Below are positions 22,741 through 30,700 of a stretch of 33,347 bases of DNA, piece by piece. The stretch is taken from positions 1 through 33,347 of the forward strand of contig VSND01000047.1 in assembly GCA_009774145.1 (NCBI GenBank). Direction: 5' to 3'. Position numbers and translations under genes: made by a program. Origin of the DNA: Lachnospiraceae bacterium (GTDB lineage Bacteria; Bacillota; Clostridia; Lachnospirales; Lachnospiraceae). The notes under the pieces are model-generated. The model saw only the letters and a program-made list of their open reading frames with translations. It was not told the origin of the DNA and made no database searches. Numbering within the stretch: the stretch's first letter is position 1; each line of letters opens with the position of its first letter.

Positions 22741-23269
22741 GATCGGACAGGAGAAAAAATATAGAAATATACTGCGCCCTTTATTACCATCCATGTCTCA
22801 GATATGGGGAGAGGAAAAGCCGCTGCTGGTGCAGGGAAAAGCAGAACAGGAGGATAAGGATATCTGTTTTCTGCCTTTTTATCAGGCCAATATTTTGTCC
22901 GGAGCATTCCTGATTTCAAAGAAAACGGGAGATATCTGGAAAAAATATCAGCAGGGGGGCAGATATCGTCCCTGTGTATTTGGGCATGTGGAGACCAGAA
23001 AATTTGAAACCTGTTATCTTATGTATCCCAGACTGATCAATGTGCTGCATAAAGATACGGTATATTTAAAAGATGGAGAGATTGATCAAATATGCCTTTG
23101 CAGGGAGCTTGTGGAAATACACAGAGTTTTTGGAGTAAAAGGAAAACACCGGACGGACATCGTGATAGCGGGGGATGTGCTGGAAGAAATGCTTAAGGAG
23201 GAAATTGTCGGATTTCAGGCAGTTCCCGTCAGCGTGAAGGAGGGGACACCTTGGCAAAAAAATATGTAG
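22727..23269 (+). CDS. Imm11-like small protein, probable adaptor
   Basis: A 180-aa soluble protein. The C-terminal part, D-I-V-I-A-G-D-V-L-E-E-M-L-K-E-E-I-V-G-F-Q-A-V-P-V, follows the pattern of Imm11/DUF1629-type proteins (V-S-E-x-L-K-x-x-L then G-x-x-F-x-P-V), which sit beside PAAR/VgrG effectors in many loci. It overlaps the genes on both sides (14 and 19 bases). No catalytic motif is visible. It could be an adaptor for the DUF4280 protein or an immunity protein against its C-terminal part; I favour adaptor because of the tight overlap with both neighbours. Confidence 0.5.
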   Translation: MEYFKIGQEKKYRNILRPLLPSMSQIWGEEKPLLVQGKAEQEDKDICFLPFYQANILSGAFLISKKTGDIWKKYQQGGRYRPCVFGHVETRKFETCYLMYPRLINVLHKDTVYLKDGEIDQICLCRELVEIHRVFGVKGKHRTDIVIAGDVLEEMLKEEIVGFQAVPVSVKEGTPWQKNM

Positions 23270-24456
23270 TGGAAAATGCAGGATTGAACTGTCAGTATGG
23301 AGAGGAAAGCTGGCTGATTGTGCCAGGAGACAGGCATATTACAATTGGCGGCAGACGAATGGCCAATGAGACGGATTACAAAAAGACGTGTCTGGGGTGT
23401 GGGAGTTTCGGAGGGTGCCATAGTCCCCACATTTCACAGGAGGCAGCTCAGAGCTTTCATGATGCACTTCTTGAATATGATGAATCGGCGAATCTTCATC
23501 AGCTTGCTGCTGCGGGGATTTCTTTTCCATGCCAGTATCAGCCGGGTCCCCAGTGGATGGAGACAAAAGAAGATGTTTATATTGCAGGTTACCGGGCACT
23601 CATGGAGGACAGTTGGACATTCTGCATCTATGGACTTGGGATCATTACACTCTACAATTCCGGGCAGGTGGAGAACGTATCGGAGACACTGCAGGAACGT
23701 TTGAGACAGCTGGAAAAGGTGGTTGATGCCTATATGCAGGAAAATGGAATTTCAAAAAAACACAAAAACGATCTGATCAACAGCATAGCACTCTGGAATG
23801 GCTATGGGGCGATCCCGTGGGATACAAAGGTCAGTCAGGAATTGTGGGATTTTGGTATCTATATGGAAAAAAATCACCCGTCCCTTTCCAATTTTTTTGA
23901 GCGGGGAATCTATCTGTTTGATGAACAGACAGGGACAAACATAGATATCAGCTACATGGCAGGACTTAATGTGGCAATGAACAAATCACCGAATAATTGC
24001 TGGAGCCTTCTGGAACCTGAAATACTGAAAGATGAAGCAGCTTATAATGGCTATCTGGAAGCCAGCCACCAGGAGCCTTCGGAGAATGCTCTGGAAGCAA
24101 TGAAAAAATTTCTGGATTCCTATGAAAGTCCGGATTATAACGGGAGCAGCCGGTATTCCGATTATCTGGAGATGTCGGAGGTATCCAGGGACATTTATGA
24201 GCAGATGTATAAGCAGGGCAGTTCTCTGGATGGAAGTTACTATGAACCGGGCGTCCCGCTGGAATATTACGGGGATCCGGATGAAATACTGGCAAGGAAG
24301 CAAAGGCTGGCCGACTGGGACAAGTGGAGTCAGGAGGAAAAGGATCTTCTGATTCTTCAGAGAGGCCTGTCCTCCTATATAGGAGATGAAGGGGCCGATG
24401 AATTCATCCGGAGGGTGTGTGAAAACGCCGGAAGGGAGAAAACATCATGGAAGTAA
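23251..24456 (+). CDS. DUF4280 PAAR-like spike-tip protein with C-terminal extension
   Basis: A 401-aa protein. The start is TTG 23251, justified by GGAGGGG seven bases upstream. Residues 1-140 match DUF4280/PAAR-like proteins: a Tyr-Val-Val opening, a Cys pair near 44-51 (C-L-G-C-G-S-F-G-G-C), F-P-C-Q-Y-x-P-G-P-Q-W with K-E-D-V-Y-I-A-G near 95-113, then G-L-G-I-I-T-L-Y-N-S-G-Q. This unit caps the VgrG needle. Residues 141-401 are an acidic, Tyr-rich helical extension of unknown function without a toxin motif that I recognise. The last residues (C-E-N-A-G-R-E-K-T-S-W-K) recur at 31663-31698. The stop overlaps the VgrG2 start by 10 bases. Confidence 0.85.
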   Translation: MAKKYVVENAGLNCQYGEESWLIVPGDRHITIGGRRMANETDYKKTCLGCGSFGGCHSPHISQEAAQSFHDALLEYDESANLHQLAAAGISFPCQYQPGPQWMETKEDVYIAGYRALMEDSWTFCIYGLGIITLYNSGQVENVSETLQERLRQLEKVVDAYMQENGISKKHKNDLINSIALWNGYGAIPWDTKVSQELWDFGIYMEKNHPSLSNFFERGIYLFDEQTGTNIDISYMAGLNVAMNKSPNNCWSLLEPEILKDEAAYNGYLEASHQEPSENALEAMKKFLDSYESPDYNGSSRYSDYLEMSEVSRDIYEQMYKQGSSLDGSYYEPGVPLEYYGDPDEILARKQRLADWDKWSQEEKDLLILQRGLSSYIGDEGADEFIRRVCENAGREKTSWK

Positions 24457-26105
24457 TCGAACAGGGACAATTAAAGATATCCGGAATCCCCTGTGAAGGA
24501 CCTCCGTTCCGGCTGCAGATCCGCCAGGGATTTAACAGTCATGGGTACATGAAGGCGGGGATATGGGTCCCGGAAGAAATCCGCAGAGAGATCCGTCCGG
24601 ATATGCAGGTCATCCTGGAACTGGAGGCCGGCGCCCCGGTTTTCTGCGGAGTGGTGAAAAAAGCCGCGGCCGGAAAGGAGAAAGGGCAGGACTGCGTGTA
24701 TCTGGAGGCGGAGACCGGGAGCAGTCTTCTGGACCGGAAAAAGAAGAACCGTTCTTTTCAGAGACAGGGACGGACTTATAAAGAGCTGGTGGGGGAGATC
24801 GCGGCCCCGTATCAGGGATATCCTGTGTGGGAAACCGGGGCAGGAGGAGAAAAGGAGTGCGGCTTCCTGCTCCAGTATGGGGAAACGGACTGGGAATTCC
24901 TCCGGAGGGTGCTGTCCGCAGAAGGGAACGGGCTCCTGCCGGAATCCCGATTCCCCGGAAACGGGTTCTACATCGGCCTCCCGGACAGCCAGGGAGGGAC
25001 GGAATTAAAATCAGACCATTACAGCATCCGGAGCTGTCCCTTTGGCAGTGTCCTGGAGGACGGGATGCGGTGCACAGGTCCGGAGTATGTGATAAGAGAC
25101 TGCCGTGACATGCTGTATCCCGGAGACCGTGTCTTCTTTCGCGGAGAGAGGCTGGCAGTGGCTGCAAAGGAGAGCCGTCTGGAAGGAGGAGAGCTGAAGA
25201 ATACATATATTCTGCGGAGGGAAGACGGTTTCCGGACAGAAGCGATATATAACTACGGCCTGATCGGGGCATCCGTTTCCGGGACGGTACTGGAAAGCGG
25301 CCCGGAGAAATCCCGGATGAGCCTCAGTACCGATGCGGAAGGAGAGCCTGCGGACAGCTGGCACAGCCGTCCGGTCTTCTACAGCGGAGGCGGAACCGGT
25401 TACAGCGGAAGGCCGGAAAAGGGAGATACGCTGTATCTGTATTTCCCCACGGAACAGGAAAAAGACCGTTCGGTGATCGGCGGAGGCGGAGCGGACTGTA
25501 AAAAGCTTCAGGCGGTGACGCAGCAGGTCATGGATGATACAGCCGCAGAGGAAGAGGAGGCGGAGAAGAGCCAGCCGCTCCCTCTGGGGGTGGAAAACCA
25601 GGGGAGCGCCGTCCCGGAAAAGACAGGAGGCATGGAAGCCAAGGCCCCCGCCCAGGGGAAAAGCCGGAAAGCGGATGCTTCCAGTATGACCGGTTATAAG
25701 AACTGGAGCACGCCCGGAAGACAGGGGGTGTCTCTGAATACGGCGGGAATCCGCCTGCAGACAGGAGAAGGAACCGCCGCCGTGATGGGAAAAGGCGGGA
25801 TAAGCCTGTACAGCCGTAAAGATATGGCCCTTACCGGGAAAAACGGGATCGAGATCGATCTGCTGTCCGGGAAAAAGATCAGCCTGAAAGCGAAGGAATA
25901 TATCTTTATTCAGTGCGGGATGAGCGCCGCAGCGCTTCTGCCGGAAGAGATCCATCTGAAAGGGACGAGGGTACAGCTGGACAGCCCGCTGAATGGAAAA
26001 GAAGAGAGGGTATTCAGCGATGATGCGATTGAAACCCTGAAAGAGATGTACTACAATGAGAAATGGGGAAGCCCGCTGCAGCTGTTCATGCCGGACGGGA
26101 CGGTG
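24416..26105 (+). repeat. Long direct repeat copy 1 (end of DUF4280 gene plus vgrG2 5' part)
   Basis: Matches 31658-33347 at an offset of 7242 bases; the right limit is only the window end. By eye I find about 45 substitutions and no indel over 1690 bp (about 97% identity), but no difference in the first 396 bases, up to 24812. Confidence 0.95.
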
Positions 26106-27137
26106 ATCGGCCGTGTCAAAGGACTGGAAGGGAATGCGGCCCTGCGGAAATATTTTGAAGAGAATGTCCTTGGGACAGAAGGGTATGTCAACCATCTGGA
26201 CAGCGAAGCCCTTGAACCGTTCTACAGGGACGGGACACTGAATGCTGCAGACCGCGAGAACTTTGAGAACAGCCTGTACCTGAAATGGCTGTCCGCCACC
26301 TACGGAAAGACGAAGCTGGAAAAATTCGGGGACTGGCTGACCACCAGAGAAGGGATGCATGCGTCTCTTGACGTGATCGGGATCTTCTTCGAGCCGGCGG
26401 ATCTGCTGAACGCGGTTCTTTACATGACGGAAGGAGACTGGGGAAATGCCGGTCTGTCCATCGTCTGTATGATCCCGCTGCTGGGAGATTATTTTGGAAA
26501 AGGAGGGAAAGGAATCAAATATGCGCTGAAAGCAGCGGAAATGATGAAGCTGAACCGGAGCAGAAAAGTCATAAAAGTCCTGGACAGCATCGAGATCTTC
26601 GTCAGGGCACGCAAAGCCGATATGGGAGAACTGCAGAAGTGGATCCGGAAAAACCTGGATAACCTTCTCAGGGGAGGGGACGAGGCTGTGGAGCTGGTGA
26701 CCCCGGAAGGCATCCGGATCCGGATAAACGGAGATTTTCGGGCGAATATCAACCTGATGGATGAGAGCGGAGAGATCGTGCAGGATACGGTCAGGCTGGG
26801 GAATAAAGCTGGTGATGGTGGTGAACTGGCTGGAGATGTTATAAAGAAAAGTAAGCCTCGAATATCTGACATAAGTAAAGAAAAATGGGGGAGAGGAAGT
26901 TTTGATTCAGTTGAAGATTCTTTGGAATATCATTTTAAAGAACATGGAGCTGAGGTTGGAGCAACAGATATTGATCAGTATGTTCGAAAAGCAGAGGGAT
27001 TTAGTCAGAATTTAAGAGGAGCCAAGAAATCATATCCAAGAGATGGAACTCCTGGGGCAGTACGTTATACCAAAAATGGTAAATATATCATTATAGGACC
27101 AGATGGTAAAATTTTATCATTTGGCTTAGAGCATTAA
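24447..27137 (+). CDS. VgrG-like spike with C-terminal toxin (VgrG2)
   Basis: An 896-aa protein. 1 to about 265: gp27-like base (S-S-L-L-D-R-K-K-K-N-R-S-F, Q-Y-G-E-T-D-W-E-F-L). 270-350: OB-fold. 350-425: disordered Glu/Lys linker. 425-525: beta-helix tip (V-S-L-N-T-A-G-I-R-L, I-S-L-K-A-K-E-Y-I). 530-790: pre-toxin part with an apolar stretch from about 641 (D-V-I-G-I-F-F-E-P-A-D-L-L) and G-D-Y-F-G-K-G-G-K-G. About 790-896: toxin with Y-H-F-K-E-H-G-A-E-V-G near 828-838, a helical middle and a terminal beta-hairpin (G-K-Y-I-I-I-G-P-D-G-K-I-L-S-F-G). That toxin shape resembles BECR-fold RNases (Colicin D/E5 type), but I am not certain. Base composition falls from G+C-rich to A+T-rich at about 26805-26830, where the toxin was joined on. 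ATG 24447 overlaps the DUF4280 stop. Confidence 0.85.
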   Translation: MEVIEQGQLKISGIPCEGPPFRLQIRQGFNSHGYMKAGIWVPEEIRREIRPDMQVILELEAGAPVFCGVVKKAAAGKEKGQDCVYLEAETGSSLLDRKKKNRSFQRQGRTYKELVGEIAAPYQGYPVWETGAGGEKECGFLLQYGETDWEFLRRVLSAEGNGLLPESRFPGNGFYIGLPDSQGGTELKSDHYSIRSCPFGSVLEDGMRCTGPEYVIRDCRDMLYPGDRVFFRGERLAVAAKESRLEGGELKNTYILRREDGFRTEAIYNYGLIGASVSGTVLESGPEKSRMSLSTDAEGEPADSWHSRPVFYSGGGTGYSGRPEKGDTLYLYFPTEQEKDRSVIGGGGADCKKLQAVTQQVMDDTAAEEEEAEKSQPLPLGVENQGSAVPEKTGGMEAKAPAQGKSRKADASSMTGYKNWSTPGRQGVSLNTAGIRLQTGEGTAAVMGKGGISLYSRKDMALTGKNGIEIDLLSGKKISLKAKEYIFIQCGMSAAALLPEEIHLKGTRVQLDSPLNGKEERVFSDDAIETLKEMYYNEKWGSPLQLFMPDGTVIGRVKGLEGNAALRKYFEENVLGTEGYVNHLDSEALEPFYRDGTLNAADRENFENSLYLKWLSATYGKTKLEKFGDWLTTREGMHASLDVIGIFFEPADLLNAVLYMTEGDWGNAGLSIVCMIPLLGDYFGKGGKGIKYALKAAEMMKLNRSRKVIKVLDSIEIFVRARKADMGELQKWIRKNLDNLLRGGDEAVELVTPEGIRIRINGDFRANINLMDESGEIVQDTVRLGNKAGDGGELAGDVIKKSKPRISDISKEKWGRGSFDSVEDSLEYHFKEHGAEVGATDIDQYVRKAEGFSQNLRGAKKSYPRDGTPGAVRYTKNGKYIIIGPDGKILSFGLEH

Positions 27138-27189
27138 CGGTTATAATTTTTGGCAGTATAAATTTATATTTAGAAAGGTGATAAAATAT

Positions 27190-27504
27190 ATGTGGAATGA
27201 GATAAAGTATCAAGGGATAGTCAAGATTGAAAAATTAGTGTCAGAATATAATATTTGGGAATTACATAAAATTCCATATGGTAAATTTAAGATAAAAATA
27301 TATGAAAGCTCGAATCATACCTATAGTGGATATACAAATTTACATATTGCTGATGGATTGGGAGATTATTGCTGTGCTGTAGGACATGGAAAAACAGAAA
27401 AAACAGCTTTGGAAGATACCATTTCAGAGTTCTTCAAAATGTTGGAAAGAAAGAAAATATGGGAGGAGCAGGATTTCCAATATGCTGATTCTTATGACTT
27501 TTGA
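27190..27504 (+). CDS. Candidate immunity protein for the VgrG2 toxin
   Basis: About 104 aa from ATG 27190, with AGAAAGGTG nine bases upstream (a GTG at 27178 is possible). Soluble, Tyr- and Lys-rich, with an alpha/beta pattern (W-E-L-H-K-I-P-Y-G-K-F-K-I-K-I-Y, then T-A-L-E-D-T-I-S-E-F-F-K-M-L) and no signal. It lies 52 bases behind the toxin gene, in the same A+T-rich block, as expected for a toxin-immunity module that moved as one unit. I do not recognise the Imm family. Function is inferred from position. Confidence 0.6.
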   Translation: MWNEIKYQGIVKIEKLVSEYNIWELHKIPYGKFKIKIYESSNHTYSGYTNLHIADGLGDYCCAVGHGKTEKTALEDTISEFFKMLERKKIWEEQDFQYADSYDF

Positions 27505-27693
27505 TAAAATTCTTTTCAAAGTCAGGAATAGAGTTATAAGGAGATGGTTTGGAATGTTGCTACCTCATACCCAATATTATACCCTATGTAGAAAACGGAG
27601 TTAGAAGGGGAATAGTTTATTGATTTATTGTCATGTTTTAGATCAGCACTGACGCTTAAAAAAATAAAATAAAAACCTCCCATTTTATGAACC

Positions 27694-28594
27694 TGAGAGT
27701 TAAAAGTTCTTGTCAAAAAAATAACCTTTTCGTATGGATTTATGGTATCTTTAAATTCCTACACTTGAGAAAGATACAAACTATCTGAAAGAGTTATTTC
27801 ATGTATGAGTTTATCATACTTCTAGGTGATTTACCATATGGTTATGCTAAATTTTATTGAAAATGGGAAGCCCGCCTAAAAAGGGGCAGGGTCGCTGTCT
27901 ACCTGAAAGTTCTGTTTGTTTCCCACAGAAAAGAATTTCAGGAAACAGAGATGGAACTCTATGATTAAGAAAGAACCGATCCGTTAATATTGCATCGACT
28001 TCTTATGGGGACAAAAACTTTATTAGAAACTCCGGTTTGTTCTGGTGGAAATGAAGGGGGTGCAGAGCATAGTGGCGAGCACCAGTTTTGCACTGGATGC
28101 TCTGTCTGTGATCTGTCTTTACAGTTACTGGCTCCGGATTGAATGCACTCTTCGTGAACTGAAGCAGCAGGTTGGCGTATTTTGTCACCATTTCTGGTCA
28201 AAGTATATGCCGAAGCTGAATTATTACCAAAAGAAAAGTGAGCCGACAACCAATGGAATGTGCGCGGGCTGAAAAATCCTGTCAAAAAGTGCTGGAAGCA
28301 GTACGTGCTGTCGAAATGCATATGGCACTGCCCTGTATTGCAATGAGGATTTACAGAGCCTTTCCATCTGCTTTATTGGAAAAACCAGTACCAGCCAGAT
28401 ACGTTACCAGAGAACACCTTCCAAAGGCAGGGTGTCAGAATCAGCTGTTATGTGCTATCTGCGAAAACATTTTTTCGTTTTTTAGGAAAACAGCTGGAAT
28501 TGCTCACAGCATGAATAATTCAAGAGCTACAGGACGAGTCCGGAATCTATTGGGGTTCATGGGTTTCTTAAGCGACACAAACTTTTAACTCTCA
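27694..28594 (+). mobile_element. Degraded insertion sequence with 21-bp terminal inverted repeats
   Basis: The ends at 27694-27714 and 28574-28594 are inverted repeats: both read TGAGAGTTAAAAGTT inward, then differ at two of the next two bases and agree again in TGTC. The element is 901 bp, shorter than a full transposase gene would need, so internal sequence is lost. The left 300 bases hold no gene. The transposase remnant is at 28045-28588. I see no clear target-site duplication next to the ends, which fits a later deletion at one side. Confidence 0.75.
28045..28588 (+). pseudogene. C-terminal remnant of a DDE-type transposase
   Basis: Three frames carry consecutive pieces of one protein. 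First L-Y-S-Y-W-L-R-I-E-C-T-L-R-E-L-K-Q-Q-V-G with H-F-W-S-K-Y-M-P-K-L-N, then (new frame) M-E-C-A-R-A-E-K-S-C-Q-K-V-L-E-A-V-R-A-V-E-M-H-M-A-L, then (third frame) Y-Q-R-T-P-S-K-G-R-V-S-E-S-A-V-M-C-Y-L-R-K-H-F-F. The R-x-x-E-x-x-x-R-E-L-K block is the Glu of a DDE transposase core. The N-terminal catalytic part is gone and there are at least two frameshifts, so this is dead. The IS family is likely an IS4/IS1182-like group, uncertain. Confidence 0.7.
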
Positions 28595-28843
28595 AGACCA
28601 TTAGAAGAACAGGCAAAACAGGCATTTAACCTGCGAAATCAATTTAGAACACAGGCCAGAGAACTTATGGCAGACAGGGAGACAGCAGAAGCTTTATATA
28701 AATCAGATCCCAATCTCACATGGGAAGCTATAATCAGAAGGCAAAAAGAGAAAGGATTGGATGGTGACGACATATATAAGGCAATAATTGAAAGTTTACA
28801 GCGATCAAGAAAATCCGTTAATAAATCTTTAGGGTTGGAGTAA
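28589..28843 (+). pseudogene. Orphan C-terminal toxin tail
   Basis: An 84-codon open stretch without start or ribosome binding site, lying directly at the right end of the degraded IS. It encodes A-F-N-L-R-N-Q-F-R-T-Q-A-R-E-L-M-A-D-R, then D-P-N-L-T-W-E-A-I-I-R-R, and ends S-R-K-S-V-N-K-S-L-G-L-E. This is a helical module that I have seen as the last segment of polymorphic toxins in Firmicutes. It is followed after five bases by a small immunity-like gene. I read it as the remains of a toxin module whose spike part was lost when the IS inserted or a deletion ran up to it. Confidence 0.6.
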
Positions 28844-28848
28844 AGAAT

Positions 28849-29196
28849 ATGGAAATAACTTATAAAAGATATATAAATGCAGACAAAAATAATAGAGTAG
28901 AGTTTTTGCTTATTAATTGGGATTATGAGGATGGCAGCGATTACTTGGCAAAGATTTTCTGTAAGAAATTTGGTATGTTAGCAGAAGAAAAAGTCGATTA
29001 TCTATATTTTAGCATAATAAAATTATATGATAAAGATCAAGTTACCTACGAGTTGTTATGGCATGAGGATTTTGGAAATATGATATATGCTACGGAACAA
29101 AGTGAGGTAATTGTAGATGCGCTGGAGCAAAGGTTAAAAGTGGTATTAAGTACTTTGAATGAAAAAATCAAATCTAATCAATTGCTGTTGGAATGA
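28849..29196 (+). CDS. Candidate immunity protein for the orphan toxin tail
   Basis: A 115-aa acidic soluble protein (I-N-W-D-Y-E-D-G-S-D-Y near 25, L-L-W-H-E-D-F-G-N near 65, then a long C-terminal helix). ATG 28849 follows the toxin-tail stop by five bases, and GGAG lies within the toxin tail's last codons, so it would have been coupled to the toxin. No family recognised. Its survival next to a broken toxin fits an orphan immunity gene that still protects against relatives carrying the active toxin. Confidence 0.55.
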   Translation: MEITYKRYINADKNNRVEFLLINWDYEDGSDYLAKIFCKKFGMLAEEKVDYLYFSIIKLYDKDQVTYELLWHEDFGNMIYATEQSEVIVDALEQRLKVVLSTLNEKIKSNQLLLE

Positions 29197-29330
29197 AAAT
29201 AGGAGATAAAAAAATTTTTAGAGGTTATAATCAAGAACAGGTTATTTGTATTGTCAGGGAATTGGTGAAAATCATGATAATTAAGCTATCTAAAGGTGGC
29301 CGAAAAATTGAATATAGACGCAGCACCTAA
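29193..29330 (+). CDS. Short ORF cut by the IS110 element, doubtful
   Basis: A 45-aa frame whose ATG overlaps the preceding stop (ATGA). It begins M-K-I-G-D-K-K-I-F-R-G-Y and becomes basic; its stop codon ends one base before the end of the IS110 transposase remnant, so the last part is probably element sequence read in a chance frame. It may be the start of a further small gene of the immunity cluster, truncated by the insertion. No family recognised. Confidence 0.3.
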   Translation: MKIGDKKIFRGYNQEQVICIVRELVKIMIIKLSKGGRKIEYRRST

Positions 29331-30442
29331 TCAGGAAGCTGGTAAAGGCTCATCTTTGATAAGATAACCTCTTTGTCTGAGCAGATTAAGTGCCTGTGAA
29401 GTGGTTAAAACTTTTTCTTTCTTCACAGGACGAGATTCAAGAAAGCCGTCTGGTGTATATGGCCTTAAATCCGTAAGAATTTGCCAGATAGCGGTCAGGA
29501 TCATACGACAGATAGCAATGATGGCTTTCTTGTGACCACGGCGTGCTTTGATACGCTTGTAGCGAGTAGTAAATTCAGGATGTTTCTTAGATTTGATTAA
29601 AGCATTTGCAACTTGTACCAGAACTGGTTTAAAATAGGAACCAGCTTATCATTACGAGGACAACATCCTGCCCAGGAGACGAGGTGTTTTGCTGTGGGGA
29701 AGACAGACATACCACTGCCAATCTCTGAAAGCACTTGAATGACAGTCATAGGATTCTTATCGAATCCGGGAACCGTCCTCATCAAATTTAAGGCAACATC
29801 GCATTTATCACTGAGACGAAGGATTTTCTGTTTTACTTCTGAAATGTGCTTTTCCAGTTCATCGATGTGGTCAAGGCAGTGTCTAAGTTTAACAGCTTGT
29901 TCTTTCGAGATGGCACCATCAGTAGAAGCCTGTATTTCTTCGATAGGAGTTTTGCATCTGCCATCAACAAAAGGTAGACAATTCTGAGCACGATTTTTTT
30001 CACCAGTAATCATACAGGTGAGTTTGTATCGGTATCTTACGAGATCTCTAAGTTGTCTGATGTCAGCTGGTGGAATAAAGGAGGGTTTTACCATACCACA
30101 CATATATAGATCACAGATCCACTTAGCATTTTTGCGGTCGGTTTTATTTCCTTTCATTGGCTTTGTGTATTTAGGATGAGACAAAGTAGCCCATACTTGG
30201 CGCTGCTCCAAAATATTGAATACTGGGATCCAATATTTGCCGGTAGATTCCATACAAACATCCATACAATTATATTTAGCAAGCCAGTCACACAGCTCAT
30301 TTAATCTTTTGGTAAAGGAAGAAAAGTGAGCTTGCTTATATACAGTACGATTATTGGAATCAGTAATACCAATACAGGCATAGATCCATGTTTTGTGAAC
30401 ATCAAGTCTACAGCAATTGAATTTTAAGATTTTGAAAGACAA
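29331..30442 (-). pseudogene. IS110-family transposase with deletion of the serine region
   Basis: The start is TTG at 30442 behind GGAGG. The N-terminal DEDD domain is intact: L-D-V-H-K-T-W-I-Y-A, C-M-E-S-T-G-K-Y-W-I-P-V, G-N-K-T-D-R-K-N-A-K-W-I. The C-terminal Transposase_20 part is reached at V-P-G-F-D-K-N-P and W-A-G-C-C-P-R-N-D. There, near 29646-29650, the frame shifts: the first frame ends at 29597 with a nonsense tail, and the correct frame resumes as A-G-S-Y-F-K-P-V-L-V-Q-V-A-N-A-L-I-K and reads on to the stop at 29331. The short segment between, which in IS110 recombinases holds the conserved catalytic serine (S-x-G type motif), is missing. A second, in-frame shortening seems present after N-R-A-Q-N-C-L, near 29985. 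The element is therefore inactive by itself. Confidence 0.85.
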
Positions 30443-30455
30443 GTAACTACCTCCT

Positions 30456-30660
30456 GATATTATAGTGATAAAACTGACAGTGATTGGCTATCCGGCGAGA
30501 TCGAGTCGACTTCGGAAGAGATAAGTTTACGAGCTACGGTTATGCGCCACTCATTGATGCCTTAACGGATGACCGACAACATATATAAATACGTGGTCGC
30601 CGCTATACAGCCCCGCCACTCACCTCCACGTGTTCTGTAGTGTGTCAGTCTTATAAAAAT
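30456..30660 (-). ncRNA. Possible IS110 bridge RNA region
   Basis: About 200 non-coding bases lie between the transposase start and the presumed left end of the element. IS110-group elements encode their guide (bridge) RNA exactly here, on the strand of the transposase. The segment is G+C-richer than its surroundings and can form several short hairpins (for example around GGCGACCACG / CGTGG). I cannot define loops or guide sequences by eye, so this is position-based. Confidence 0.25.
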
Positions 30661-30700
30661 ATAATATCAGAAGAGAAAAAAATTAGATAGCGAAAAGCCA

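Noticed and set aside
24610..25272. Long minus-strand frames opposite vgrG2 (also 25011-26360 and 31852-33197)
   Set aside because: They are antiparallel shadows of a G+C-rich coding gene; the plus strand has clear VgrG domains, a ribosome binding site and synonymous changes between the copies.
29597..30442. Calling the 281-codon minus-strand frame an intact transposase
   Set aside because: The correct C-terminal frame resumes after the shift and continues to 29331, so the open frame is only the front part of a broken gene.
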